A stretch of 64,000 nucleotides of DNA from Diploptera punctata (GCA_030220185.1 JASPKZ010010272.1:4575501-4639500), one strand, 5' to 3'. Counted from the stretch's first letter, positions 20,318 to 32,830 are shown. Made by a program: numbers and translations. Notes: generated by a model not told the origin, from the sequence alone.

Positions 20318-22079
20318 TATAATATTAAAGAGAGAATCCTGATTTGAGGATGGTCAGGTAGGAAATGCTGTGAGGTCTATAGCCAACACTTCTTTAAAAG
20401 CTCAGAGCTGTGGAGCAGTAAGAAACATTGACTAATCTTGGAGAAAAGGAGAGCTTGACAACGTTGATTCTATGTCCCATGCTTGACAATAGGTAAGAAG
20501 CATTATAGGTCAGTTCATATTGAGTCATGTTAAGAGGCAGCTCAATGTTTTTACCTAATGCTATGGTTTATCTACGACGTAAAGCGCCAGCACAAAAATT
20601 GCTCCCCGTGTATTTAAATGGATGTGGTTTATCTACAACGCAAAGAACTGGCGTGAAAAATTTTGTGCTGACATGTTGCGTCGTGTATTTGAATCACTTA
20701 AATTCCAGATGCAATTTGCCGGCGCAAACAAAGAATATATAGAAGCTATTATCCGTACTCATTGGTGTAATTGCTAAAAACAAACTAAGATTTTATGACA
20801 AAATGTCGGAAATATGCTTATTTTGTAACTTACCAATTTTAATGACGAAAGTTTGATAGTTTTGTTGCAAATCATCGAGTTCTATACAATATGAGCATGA
20901 AGGAGTACAGAGATGTACAGAAAAAAAGAGTTATTGTGGCTTTAACTTAGTCAAGAAATAATAATAGCTGTAAATTGTGTATTGTATCTTAGGGGATATT
21001 ATGGATGTACATAAATTTCGTCTTCTATTAAATTCAAAAACCTGATAAAACTGCTCAGGCAAAAATCTGAACTATTCTAAAATTTTGGTATTATCATCAA
21101 CCATATGTTTATTTAAGAACTAAACAATTTATTCTATAATTTTCCATACAACATTCATATGATGCTGTCGCTCTAGATACTTTTTTCCGTCTATACTAAT
21201 ATTTCATACTATTTTTAATGTTTTGCAACGATACTTAAAACTTTTTTATAAAGAATTTTAATATGTTTATCTATGTACACAAATTATGACTTTTCCTCTC
21301 AATTATTTTTCAAAGTTCTTTAGAATTGAAGTTGGCATATGTGAACGCTTATAAAATTAAATCCACCAGATGGCAGGACATATGTGTGAATGACCAACAT
21401 TTGCATTTAATTCTAAAATATATTTTAAGAAATAAATGTTCAATCACTTCATTTTGTTAGGTTCTGATGGGTCAGTTTAGTGTACATCAGATTAGTTTAT
21501 AGTTTACTAAATAGTATGTATGTAATTTATTTCATTAGGTTATGCAGGGACAGGTTTGTATACATCCATTTTTGTAAACACATTTGGGAATTTATTATGA
21601 ACGTTGGTCATTTTGATATCCCATATATGTGGTGCCATCTGGTGACAATTCCATAAACATAAGCGCTATACGGTATGCGCTCCATGCAAAACCAGTATCA
21701 CGCCAAGCATAACGTGAGAATGTGTCAGGTCGGGCATGACACGCTGTATAATAAACCATAGCATAAGTCATTGTATAGTGTAATGAAGATCAGAGGGCAC
21801 AGCATGTCTTTGTTTATGATACTTTCACAAAGCTCGAGTCATAGAGAACAGTTTGTAGAAAACTTTTTGAGAAAAATATTCAAAATCTTCAATTTGATAT
21901 AAGACAATTTATAATTTAGTACAAAAATTCTGGAAATATAGATTTGTTATTAGACAAGGTGTGGACAGGTAACAACACATGCTAACTGAGGAACAATTAG
22001 AATATAGGCTAGAAAACAAACCAAAAAATTTAAACATCATCTATTGTAGGAAATAGGGAAGTCACCATCATCTATATTT
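20318..22079. other. Intron stretch, no gene; possible weak inverted repeat
   Basis: The 14-mer atgctatggtttat at 20558-20571 occurs inverted at 21751-21764. Between them the phrase ggtttatctac...aaag recurs at about 20565 and 20625. There is no open frame of interest and no matching family. It could be an unclassified DNA element. Confidence 0.35.
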
Positions 22080-22169
22080 GTTGCTATTATATGGAATTTG
22101 GTTTTACACTACCGCTCAAGGTCATGCAGTAAAGGACATAAATAAGTTTGGTCTGTATTTTTCTTACCT

Positions 22170-22285
22170 CATATAGTTATTTCTTTTAGACATATGTTTC
22201 AAAGCATGTTTGCTCCATCTTCAGTTTGTAAAGAGCAAACTTGCTTTGAAACTTATGTCTAAAACAAACAACAATATGAGGTAAG
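22170..22285. mobile_element. Foldback Penelope-type 3' end with hammerhead-like motif
   Basis: Arms cttacctcatatagttattt and its inverse ending atatgaggtaag surround a short loop. The left arm, read on the minus strand (22185-22224), gives ctgaagatggagcaaacatg, ctttgaaa and the palindrome acatatgt followed by c, the best-preserved ribozyme-like copy in the window. Confidence 0.75.
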
Positions 22286-22334
22286 AAGAATATAGGCCAA
22301 ACTTTTTTTTTTCTATTCAATGCCACCACGTCAT

Positions 22335-22682
22335 TTCGGCATTCTGATATGGCATGGCATTATTGTAACCCACTTCTGAGGTTGGGGCACCTGGAAGGCG
22401 GAGTTATGCTGTCCTGATGATATATGATAGGTGATGATATTGATAATGATGCGCCAGGAAAGGCCTTAATCCCAAATTTAATGAATATGTTAATGATGAT
22501 GATAATAACCGGATGATGTCCAGGGACTGTTTTGGCCAAGTTTCCTGACATTTGTCTTACAGGTGAGGAAACCCCCCCCCCCAAAAAAACCCATCACCCA
22601 GGAAACTTGTCACGACCAGGGATCAAACCCAGGGCCGCTGCAAGACAAGCCAGAATGCTACCTTGAGACCGCAGCGGTGGTA
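22335..22682 (-). mobile_element. SINE-A2, full length
   Basis: This is the reverse complement of the 378-753 copy: tail ggcatggcattattgtaacc and cttctgaggttggggcacc on the left, then tgatgatgataataacc microsatellite, gtcttacaggtgaggaaacc and the tRNA-like head gctaccttgagaccgcagcg on the right. Confidence 0.8.
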
Positions 22683-22689
22683 AAACCTT

Positions 22690-23660
22690 AAAATGTTACT
22701 TCCTATTGTATTTTCAAATGAAAAGAGATACATTTATAAAATTGGCAGCTTTCATTCATTCAACTGTCAAACTAGCTCAGGTGAAACTGGCAGAAGAATC
22801 AAAATGCCTAGTTCATCTCTCGCAGATTCAACATAATTTCCATTATCCTTATCACTTTCAACACATTTCACACTTCATTCTAGTTGATGAAGCGATCCAT
22901 AGCTTCATCTACAATTACCTCCTATTTCCCAATAAAATCATTCTTTTTCTACATGCTCATGCATCAGCTCAGTCTTCTACTTTAATTTCATTTTTGCCTC
23001 GAGAAATTTTTAAATCTAATATTCCTTTTAGCCAATAGTCATTATATTTAATTTGCCAAAACATTTAGAAATATGAATTTCAAGGCAAGTGAAAATACAT
23101 TAAAATAAATACACTTTCGGTCTTACTAATAAAAATCTCTAATACAGGCTTTCATCAGTTGTTTAATTATACAATATATAAGCCTTATGTAGATCACGTA
23201 TAATTTCCTTACTAATAAACGTAGTGCCGGAGCTATATAACAAAACAGCAGTTATACACAGTACGTCACATATTCGTCATCATAATGACGTCAGAACAAT
23301 ATTACTCGCAGTTTGTAACAGAAATAAAACATCAACAACTAGTGATTAATTGTGTAAGAAATGAATATGGATAAGAATTAATAGAGATTCCCTAATTTAG
23401 GGGGTACGGAAAAAATAAGTGTGTTTTAATTTATATACATTTCCCTTGACATAGCATCAAATAAACGTAGAATTGGTTTCACAGATAACGTGCTGCCATC
23501 TAACGTCAAGAATTTCGACCAATTCTTGGAAACTAATAAAAGCTTTTCCCATTACTTATGAATTATATGCAGTGTTTTAAGATGCGTTAGAAAACGTTCA
23601 AAATAGTAGGAAATGTTACCGACAACAAAATATCATTTCAAGCGAAAAAAAAATTACTAT
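22690..23660. other. No feature recognised (intron)
   Basis: A 110-codon plus-strand open frame (22706-23038) has no family match and no splice context and I treat it as chance. The rest is AT-rich without repeats I can name. Confidence 0.45.
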
Positions 23661-23662
23661 AG

Positions 23663-23737
23663 TTTGACCGGGAATCGAACCTAAGACCGAACGCATCGTA
23701 GTCAGAAACTCTAACCACAAGACTACCAAGTTAACAT
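23663..23737 (-). repeat. tRNA-like sequence (SINE head or tRNA pseudogene)
   Basis: The minus strand reads ttggtagtcttgtggttaga as D-arm region and cttaggttcgattcccggtc as the T arm. The acceptor stem cannot be completed. It is probably an isolated SINE head. Confidence 0.5.
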
Positions 23738-24324
23738 ACAGCGTGATGCAATAATAGTACCTCTATACTTAAATACATTTTTATATCGGTGTGTGCGTTA
23801 TGTATTAAAGATGCAGGAAAGTTTTCTTAAAATAATATTATGAAGCATTTAAACTACATTCAGGTTAAATCTGGTCTACAGCAATTATTGTAGAACATAT
23901 CCTTTTGTCATTCAATGTTCAATTTTAAAATATTTTTAGGCCTAATCGAGAATGAGTGTAACATAAGGCATTTTATGATGCCTTTATTTTCCTACCCAGA
24001 GCTTTATTAATATTATTTATGTCCTGTGCATCCATCAAACAGTCGTTAAAGTGTTGCATTTTGGGTTAAATTTAAGGAAACTTTCTTCAATATCATAAGA
24101 AAACAACCAGTTGATCTTGAAGTCCGACATTTTGTCTAGTTATACAATCCTTAAACAAGGCTGGAGGCATGTATAACGATTCCCATGTAAATTTGTACAC
24201 CTCTTCTACACTGAACAGCTAATACAGTGTTTATTAGTAAGAATTTTCAACTGAGATGTGTATAAACCTTGTATGAAAGTTATATATGGATTATTAGTAA
24301 GAGGGTTTTAGTATTGAAATTTTA

Positions 24325-24470
24325 TAGAAAAAAAATCACTATGAGGTTTAATTTAAAATTTTAACAACAGTCGACAATAAATTACTGAAGATGAAGCTGC
24401 CAAGGCTTTGAAAACGTGTTCTAATTAGAAGACTGGATATGAGGTGAGGTATGAAGTATTTTAATTTAAT
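24325..24470 (+). mobile_element. Penelope-type 3' end fragment with hammerhead-like motif
   Basis: The left outer signature aaaaatcactatgaggttta is followed by a junction and the right arm: ctgaagatgaagctgccaag, gctttgaaa, acgtgttc (24385-24421), ending ggatatgaggtgagg. The arm is nearly identical to that at 18321-18357 except for the palindrome segment. Confidence 0.65.
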
Positions 24471-24635
24471 CTTACACTTTTAGTAATTTATTAGTCCCTT
24501 AATTTATTTTTAATTTTATTTTATTTGTGAAAGTTGTAAAATTATACATTAATAATAATGAGATACAAATGCCCTACTAATTGTCTCCAAGACATACTGG
24601 TGAAAAATAAAATTGAAATAAACACAAAATAATTA

Positions 24636-25920
24636 CGAGGATCACTCAAAAAGTTTTTAGACCTGACTGTACTGTTTACAATAGAAAGATAACAGTGCCA
24701 GAAGCGTGTCGGGAGGTCCTTTGTTAGTCAGCTGACGTAGTTTCCGCTCACCCGCACCCCTCATCCCTTAGCAGCTGTTGGTCAAATGATAGGGGGGTGA
24801 AAGTAACTCTCAGTCTGCGGCATGGGATCACAGTGAGAAAATTCTCGCGCAATGATTTTCTATAATTTTAAAAGTGCCTTAAACCAGGCACAACCACTTG
24901 AAATACTTACAAGGCTTTTGGGACCTTGCACCTTCCCGCGCCACAATGTTCTATTGGTTTGATGAGTTTAAGAGGGGTAAGAGAAGAGTGGGCAACCGTC
25001 GACGGCAGTGACTGAGCAAAACATCAATGCTGATGGTTCGAGAAGATGCCTGAGTGACTTATAAAGACCTTGAGGCATCCCTAAGGATTGAATTGGGGAG
25101 TGCTGAAAAAATTCTGTACCGCTATCATAGGATAAGCAAGATGTCATCTCGATGGGGGCCAGAGAGTCTCACTGAAGATCAATAGATTACTCAAGTGGAA
25201 TGGTGCCGTGAAATGCTTAAGAGATTCAACAATGGGAACTCTCACAGTATTTCTGAGATCATTACAGGTGACGAGACCTGGATTTACCAATATGATCCAG
25301 AAACAAAGTATCAGTCGTTGGTATGGATCTTTCCTGATGACGATCGACCTGTCAAAGTGAAAAGAGCAAAAAGTGTTGGGAAGAAATTGGTGCTCACTTT
25401 CTTTGCTACAGGTGGTCATGTAGCAACAATGCCACCTGAGCATCAAAGGACAGTGTCTGCACAGTGGTTCACCAAAGTTGCCCTCCCATAGGTATTCTAA
25501 AAATTGCGAGAAAAGCGCCCAAGAGTTGGACTGAAGGGCATCAGGTTGCACCACAACAATGCCTCTGCCCACACTGTCCATTTGACAATGTATTTTCTGA
25601 GGGGGACCCATGTGCAGCTGTTGACCCATCCTCCTTACAGTCTGGACCTGGCATCCTGTGACTTATTTTCGTTCCCTATGGTGAAAGCCCGACAGCGTGG
25701 GAAGCAGTTTTTAATACCTGAGGATGCAGTTGCAGCATACCAAGGGGAGCTCTGTGCACTGGAGGATGAAAGTGACTGGTGCCAGTGCTTCTAATCATGG
25801 TTCAGGACGACGCGACGATGCATAGATGCTCAGGGAGAGTACTTTGAGAAAATGTAATGGTAAGATTTCAATTATAGTACTTAAACTGATATATATCTAA
25901 AATTTTCTGAGTGACCCTCG
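24636..25920 (+). mobile_element. Mariner element, full length with dead transposase
   Basis: TIRs cgaggatcactcaaaaagtt (left) and ttctgagtgaccctcg (right, complement) are flanked by TA (24634-24635, 25921-25922). The 1285-bp length is normal for mariner. The transposase is broken into frames: GDETWIYQYDPETKYQSLVW (first catalytic Asp in GDE), then HHNNASAH where HxDNA is expected (the second Asp is Asn), and PPYSLDLASCDLFSFPMVKA with the third Asp present. Stops and frameshifts separate the parts and the N-terminal region (about 24950-25140) is also decayed. Confidence 0.9.
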
Positions 25921-26349
25921 TATATTTTTATTACAGAAAATGAAACATATAATTACTATTGGGCTAGTTCATATTGTATGTGACAGAGCTCGTCGGGCAT
26001 GAAAGGAATATGGAAGAAATATGGGGTGGAGGTTGAGTGACACTATTCAAAGAGAGAAAAATTAGGAATTATAATGCAGCATGCATTACAAAAACATTGA
26101 CTAACCCATATCATACCACTTTACAATGGAGTAGCTAATTCAGAATCACAGAGAAAAATGTTTTTCAAACGACAATAGAGTGTTATGAAGAACTGTATCC
26201 ATTAACCTAAAAGTACCACTACACTCATCCCCACTGACAAACCACCCCTCCATTTCTCCGAGCTTCATGTCCGATGAGCTTTGTCACATACAATACAAAT
26301 TATTTAGTGTTCTAACGAATACTTTAGAAAATGCAAAATGAATACCAGT

Positions 26350-27100
26350 ATAGATCATATTTGAAGAGAAAAATTATACACTCAGACCGGGACTTGAACC
26401 CGGGACCCTTGGTTCTCTAGACCAAGTGCTCTACCATCTGAGCTACCTGAGCAAGTACCGATCAAAATGCAAATTTTTCTCTATATACTTTGTAATTCCC
26501 GCCCACCAAATGCTATGAAGCCTTTGCTTCTATCTTTTGCAAATGGCGGCTCCTTTATTAAGGAGACATATTTGGGAATTTTACATCACATTATAAATGC
26601 CAGTACGGCTTTTTTCGATGTTTTTATTATTAATTTCATACATCTCAATGATGGATAAATCATATTTGAAGAGAAAAATTATACACTCAGACCGGGACTT
26701 GAACCCGGGACCCTTGGTTCTCTAGACCAAGTGCTCTACCATCTGAGCTACCTGAGCAAGTACCGATCTAAACGCAAATTTTTCTCTATATACTTTGTAA
26801 TTCCCGCCCACCAAATGCTATGAAGCCTTTGCTTCTATCTTTTGCAAATGGCGGCTCCTTTATTAAGGAGACATATTTGGGAATTTTACATTACATTATA
26901 AATGCCAGTACGGCTTTTTTCGATGTTTTTATTATTAATTTCATACATCTGAATGATGGATAAATCATATTTGAAGAGAAAAATTATACGCTCAGACCGG
27001 GACTTGAACCCGGGACCCTTGGTTCTCTAGACCAAGTGCTCTACCATCTGAGCTACCTGAGCAAGTACCGATCTAAACTTGCTCAGGTAGCTCAGATGGT
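26350..27100 (-). mobile_element. SINE-B tandem array, three near-identical units plus an inverted tRNA-like stub
   Basis: tRNA-like heads on the minus strand lie at about 26385-26455, 26690-26760 and 26990-27063, spaced 303-305 bp. The units differ at only a few positions. At 27076 the sequence flips and a plus-strand head begins (cttgctcaggtagctcagat, then ggtagagcac) and stops. Internal A and B boxes are intact (gggacttgaacccgggaccc on the plus strand). Confidence 0.85.
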
Positions 27101-27310
27101 AGAGCACAAATTAATCAAAGCTACAATAATTGTCATTTAGTTAGATTAGCTAAAAGTTTAAAAAAATATAGGAAATCATAATTTCAATATGGCATTAGTT
27201 AAGGACACTTGAAGTAGCAATTTACTATAATTTATTTCACGCTAATAAGTAGGCATTGTCAGATTACTATGAAAGATCTGGATTTTACAAGATAATTCCA
27301 TAACACAATA

Positions 27311-29157
27311 CTCAAAAAAATTAGAGGAACACATGTTTAAATCAGTGCACTGCTGTGGTCTCGAGGTAGCGTGCTGCCTTGTCACACAGTGGGCCCTGGT
27401 TCGATCCCCGGTCAGGGCAGTTTTTCTGGGTGAGGTTTTTATCGGGGTTTTTCCTCACCTCTAAGACAAATGTCAGGAAAACTTTAAGGCCCAAACAGTC
27501 CTCGAAATCATATGGCCATTATCATCATCATCATCATCATCCTTCACCGGTGTGGAAAGCAACGGGAAGCTACCACACCTACAATTCCCTAGTAAAGCTT
27601 CAAGCATAGCATGAAAATGCTATGATTGCAGTGAAAGATCTGCCCTTGGGCAGAATTACTATGGATGGATGTTTAAATCAAAACCACAAAATAAATATTG
27701 AAACAATTTAATTTTTTATCTTTTGTAATTATGAATTGAAGATATATGTAAAATTAGAATAGACATTCAAACAATATTTTTTAGTACAGGATTAGAAATA
27801 CGAACAAATTATCATTTGTAACAGGAAACAAAGTGGAAATTTCAGATTTATTATTTTAGGAATCAATGTTTCCATTATTATTTCAAACACTCAGTAGTTT
27901 TGTGGGTCCTCCATGACCTTTAATGACTGCATTACACCTACGAGGCATGTTTCGCACACTTCTTCTTACAGAATCTTGTGAGATTCTATCCCATTCCTCA
28001 GTGAGTGCATTTGAAAGTTCTTCCAGGTTCTGTGGCACAGGAGGATGCTTACAAACAAGTTTTTTCCAGCTTATCCCACATAATGCCCGATCGGATTGAG
28101 ATCCAGACTGCATCCAGGCCAGTCCATCTCCTGAATTTGGCATTCTTCTCTGGTAGCTTGTGCTGCATGATATGTAGAATTATCTTGCATTAGAAGAAAA
28201 TTAGAGTCTATACTGTAAGCAAAGGGTACGACATGTTGAAGGATAATGTCATTAAGTAAACATCAGCATTCATGCACTGTGGGACGACAACAAGCTCTGT
28301 CCAACACTCAATAGTAATCCCAGCCAAAACCATAACCGAACCACCTCCAATAACAGTAACTGGATCAAAACGTTTACCAGATGTCTCCATACACGTGTAT
28401 GACTATCAGAACCCGTTAAATGAAATCTGTGAATAGAACACCCTTCCACTGGCAGAGCTGCCAGTTGACATGAATCTGAGCAAATTTCAGCCGGGCTTCT
28501 TTGTGCTGATGTGTTAAACAAGGGGCTTTAAAGGGGATTCTAGATCTCAACCTTGCATTTATCATTCTATTTCTTACAGTCTGATCAGAAATTACCATCC
28601 CAGTTGCTGTATGTAAATCATTTTGTAGATCTCTGGCTGTAGATGTTCGTCTGTGCAAAGCTAGGATGAGAAATCTATCCTCTACCCCTGTAAGTGTTCT
28701 TCTTATGGCCTTGCCCGGGCCACCTCTTGTATCCACATATTTCTCTATATCACCTCCACAGCCAATGGATGACAAAAGGGCTGACATCAAGAATCCTAGA
28801 GATATGGTGAATGGAAAGCCATCTTCAATCAATGAAATTGCTCGTTCAACTTATGTTTTATTCAGATGTCTCATTGCTCTGTATTAGCTTCAGAGAATAC
28901 AAAATAACAATCTCCTACCATAGATTATTCTTCAAACCTGTCCTTAAAAAAATAACTCAATGAGCATTCACTTTGGCTTCAGCAACTCTTGGAACTTCAC
29001 TAACTTATTCATAGGAAAATTAATAAAACCCAGAAGATCTTCAATCTGGTTTTACACAATACTTCAAATCAAAAACATCTGACTCTCGGAAATTAAATTG
29101 TTTCAATATTTATTTTGTGGCTTTGGTTTAAACATATGTTCCTCTAATTTTTTTGAG
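27311..29157 (-). mobile_element. Tc1-like transposon, decayed, interrupted by SINE-A1
   Basis: TIRs of more than 60 bp begin ctcaaaaaaattagaggaac and are flanked by TA (27309-27310, 29158-29159). The minus strand encodes Tc1-type transposase pieces: an HTH region RRTSTARDLQNDLHTATGMV, then SDQTVRNRMINARLRSRIPF, LKFAQIHVNWQLCQWKGVLF, and a late frame with GGGSVMVLAGI (catalytic-core strand). The gene is split by frameshifts. Without the 336-bp insert and its duplication the element is about 1.5 kb. Confidence 0.9.
27345..27668 (+). mobile_element. SINE-A1 inserted in the Tc1 TIR
   Basis: A complete A1 copy with a (ggat)n end. The 12-bp target duplication atgtttaaatca (27333-27344, 27669-27680) is Tc1 TIR sequence, proving that the SINE came after the Tc1 element. 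Confidence 0.92.
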
Positions 29158-29717
29158 TAGTATAATTATTTCACTCATTTTCTATATTTGCTCACTTGAA
29201 TAGTGTTATCAAGCCAAGACAGAAGTAAATACAGTTTTCACATGTTAATTAAACAGCAAGCTCATACCATTTTTTTTGAGCATGAAAAATAGTCTCATGG
29301 ACAAAAATTAGAGACAAACATCCTTTTATTTTTCATACACTAACAACAACAAAAAAATATTATGATCACATCTATAATGTTGAGACAATGACTCCTCATG
29401 GAAAACAAAGAGGAAGTCATTATTGTAATGCTGATTTATATAAGCATGTATTAAATTTATCTTACAGAATATCACAACTGAGAACATACGACAAATGTAA
29501 TTATGTGACCAGAATATTAAAACATCACACTTCCATTCTTTATTTCTTCTTCGTATGCCTAATTCCATGTACTGGTACTAAATTTCTACTAAATTAGATA
29601 AAAATCAAAATGGAAAACAAGTTTCTAGTTCAAATAATAATATATGAATCTTTGAACAGAAAAGAAGTGATTAAATACTATATATGTATTTCTAATTAAT
29701 AGTGAGTGGAGAACATT

Positions 29718-29830
29718 TTTAATGACTCACCTCATATAATTTCTTTGAAATTTGAAATGATATGAGGTGAGTCGTTAAAAATATGTACTCCACTCACTAT
29801 TAATGATATAACCTCATAATGTTTACTTCT
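29718..29830. mobile_element. Minimal foldback Penelope-type end
   Basis: Inverted arms agtgagtggagaacattttt through actcacctcatat and back, with a loop of about 20 bp. The arms consist almost only of the terminal signature. The right side continues to acctcataatgtttac. It is the smallest complete example of the foldback class. Confidence 0.7.
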
Positions 29831-29847
29831 CAATATTAATTTAAATT

Positions 29848-29851
<4 letters not shown>

Positions 29852-29878
<27 letters not shown>

Positions 29879-29879
29879 T
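29852..29879. repeat. (AT)n microsatellite
   Basis: About 14 AT dinucleotides in a row, directly after the foldback end. Confidence 0.95.
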
Positions 29880-29989
29880 GATACTTCTTGGACAACATAT
29901 TTCTGATGGGTCTAAGTGTATTTTCTTATGGTTAAATGACAAATTAAAAAAAAATGGCTGCATGTGATAACCTAACAATGGATAGTTCA

Positions 29990-31830
29990 TACTAATTCGT
30001 TGAAAGATTAAAGATAATACGCTTAGACTCATCAGATAGATTATTTTCATTTGATGTAATCCCTAGAGAAAACACTCTAGAAATTTTAGATAAATTACTG
30101 AATAAAAACAAAATAGACGAAGTGTAATGGAATATAAAATCTTTACCAGATTATGCATTGATCAAATGCATAATGGAAAATTCTACAAAGATCAGGTATT
30201 TCTATGGGGAACTCCCCTGTCCTCATTTTTAGCTTATCTATTAATAGGAAGTTTTGAACATAAGATAATTAATGGACACCCAATTGTTAAATTCTAGTAT
30301 AGATAAATGTTGATATATTTGCTATTGTGACAAACAAATAGATGCTGCCTTAAAATTGTTGAACATTCAAAGTCAAACTATAAGGTTTACTATGGAAAAT
30401 AAAATCAACAGACAAATACCATTTTTATATCTAAATTTAATAAGAAGTGAAGAAAATGAGATAGAATTTTGAATATACAGAAAGAAGACACTCAGAGATA
30501 ACTATATTAAAGCTTCTGACTTTAATCATATTACTCACAAAGAGGCAGTTTTCAATATTCTGACTTATAGATTAGTAAACATACCCATGAACAGAGAAAA
30601 TTATGAAAAAGAAAAAGCATAAATAATTAACATAGCAATACAGAATGGGTTTGATGAAAGCACGATACACAAGAAAATAAATAAGTTCAAAAGACAAAAA
30701 TTAATGAAAGTACACTTATAAAAGAAAAAGAAAATATAAAATTCAAGAAATTTACATATCAAATGAAGCACCACAAGTTTTAAAAAAATGTAAAAAGTTC
30801 AACATAAGATATGGCACCGAAAAAAAGGCTTCAACCTCAACAGATTAATGAAATCGAACAAAAATGAGAAAATGGAAGAAAACAAATATAAATTTGAAAA
30901 CCAGATTGAAGGAACACCTTAGGAATGTCAAAAATGGAGAAGTAGAAAAATCTGCAACAGCTGCTCACACTTGGTCAGAAAAACATCAAATTGAAAAAAA
31001 AGCTAAGTTATATAACAGATAGAAAAACCCAGAGAGTTCATGGTTTGAGAAAAAATCCACATTCAAAAAACAAGAAGGAGAAATTAATGAATTTTGAAAT
31101 TTTGGAGAATGTAATTTGATTTGAAGGTTCATCAGTGGCTACAATGTGGAAAGAGATATTGACTCCAAAATAAATAAATTTCAGACGGTGTGTGGAACAA
31201 TACAGAGAACATTCAAAAATAAAATTAGAAAAGAAACCAAGATAAGAATGTATAATGTTATGGCGGTTCCCACAATATTGTATGGATGTGAAACTTGGGC
31301 TCCAGTGAAAAGACAGAAGGATAGAATACAGACGGCAGAGATGCGGTTCCTAAGACAAGTAAAAGGATGTACAAGACTTGATAGAATAAGAAATGAGGAT
31401 ATAAGAGAAGAATTGAAAGTACAGCCTTTATTGGATAAAGTCACGAATTACAGACAGAAATGGATTGATCACATGGATGGAATGAGTAAGGAGAGATATC
31501 CATTGTTAGCCAGAAATTATCAAGCAAGAGGAAGGCGTGATGTTGGAAGACCTAGAAGATGTTGGGCTGATGCAATATGAAGTCGGAACAGGCAATTGCC
31601 TAATCCCTGGAGTGATGATGATGATGATGAGGTTCATCAGTCTATCAAGAGATGGAGGAATAAAGTAGTGCATCAACATGAGAGAACAACAATCGTGAAA
31701 ATACTGAAGATGAAACCAATATGGTTCCAAAACTGTTCTAAATAGAAGATGGAGAATAAGGTGAGGTGATACAATTTTTTCTTAAATTTAATGTTATGTT
31801 AATACTTCCTTGAGGTGATTTTCCTCTCCA
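29990..31830 (+). mobile_element. Penelope-like element with RT and tail remnants, split by a LINE
   Basis: Reading the plus strand through stops gives RLDSSDRLFSFDVIPRENTL, VDIFAIVTNKQIDAALKLLN (equivalent to the YVDD box, damaged) and PFLYLNLIRSEENEIEF, which follow the Penelope RT order. After about 30890 comes the KIHIQKTRRRN tail, and after a LINE insert (31137-31629) the 3' UTR with a motif at 31704-31738 and the end ataaggtgaggtg. GIY-YIG catalytic residues were not found. It is the longest Penelope copy here, but dead. Confidence 0.7.
31137..31629 (+). mobile_element. LINE-4 family, 5'-truncated insertion in the Penelope element
   Basis: An open frame (31146-31580, 144 codons) encodes an RT C-terminus: KIRKETKIRMYNVMAVPTIL, YGCETWAPV, AEMRFLRQVKGCTRLDRIRN, ARGRRDVGRPRRCWADAI. 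The tail is (gat)n. The target duplication aggttcatcagt lies at 31125-31136 and 31630-31641. Confidence 0.88.
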
Positions 31831-32089
31831 TGAATAATAACATGTTTAAATAATATATGCTAAAAAGTTGACAAATACAAGGTTAGTAACTTCCTAAAAT
31901 AAAACATTAGGTTTTTAAGTTTAAGACATGTTTATTATTTTAGTTTTTAACATATTCCTACAAGTTAGCTATATTAATGTACTCGTAATTAATAGCTATC
32001 TTTTAATGTAATGTACTGCTGATATAGCATATTTAAATTACTTCCCACTCAACTTTCCATTCAATTTTCAGGTAATTCTCATAATATTT

Positions 32090-32830
32090 GAAGAGGAAAA
32101 TTTTCACCTAGACCGAGACTCGAACCCGGGACCTTTGGCTTGCCAGGCCAAATGCTCTACCAACTGAACTACCGAGGCGAGTTACGATCTAGACGCAAAT
32201 TTTTCTCTTATATACGTTGTAATTCCCTCTCACCAAATGCTTTTGAAACCATTGTTTCTATCTTTGCAAATGGCGGCTTCTTAGTTAAGAAGACATTTAT
32301 TGGGAATTTAACATTACTTTATAAAGCTAGTAAGGCTTCTAATGATGTTTTTATTATTAATTTAACATTTCTCAATGAAAGATAAATTATATTTGAAGAG
32401 AAAAATTGGTAGAGCATTTGGCCCGGCAAGCCAAAGGTCCCGGGTTCGTGTCTCGGTCTAGGCAAAAATTTTTCTCTTCAAATATAATTTATCTTTCATT
32501 GAGAAATGTTAAATTAATAATAAAAACATCATTAGAAGCCTTACTAGCTTTATAAAGTAATGATAAATTCTCAATAAATGTCTTCTTAACTAAGAAGCCG
32601 CCATTTGCAAAGATAGAAACAATGATTTTAAAAGCATTTGGTGAGAGGGAATTGCAATGTATATAAGAGAAAAATTTGCGTCTAGATCGTAACTCGCCTC
32701 GGTAGCTCAGTTGGTAGAGCATTTGGCCTGGCAAACCAAAGGTCCCGGGTTCGAGTTTCGGTCTAGGCAAAAATTTTTCTCTTCAAATATAATTTATCTT
32801 TCATTGAGAAATGTTAAATTAATAATAAAA
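32090..32830. mobile_element. SINE-B array with inverted units
   Basis: One minus-oriented tRNA-like head (32105-32180) is followed by two plus-oriented heads (32405-32465, truncated, and 32693-32768, complete: gcctcggtagctcagttggt). The anticodon loops here read ctggcaa, giving an Ala-like GGC at the anticodon position, unlike the AGA-like loops of other arrays. The units are otherwise the standard SINE-B spacer. Confidence 0.75.

Noticed and set aside
22706..23038. 110-codon plus-strand open frame
   Set aside because: No motif, no splice context and His/Phe-rich composition typical of chance AT-rich frames.
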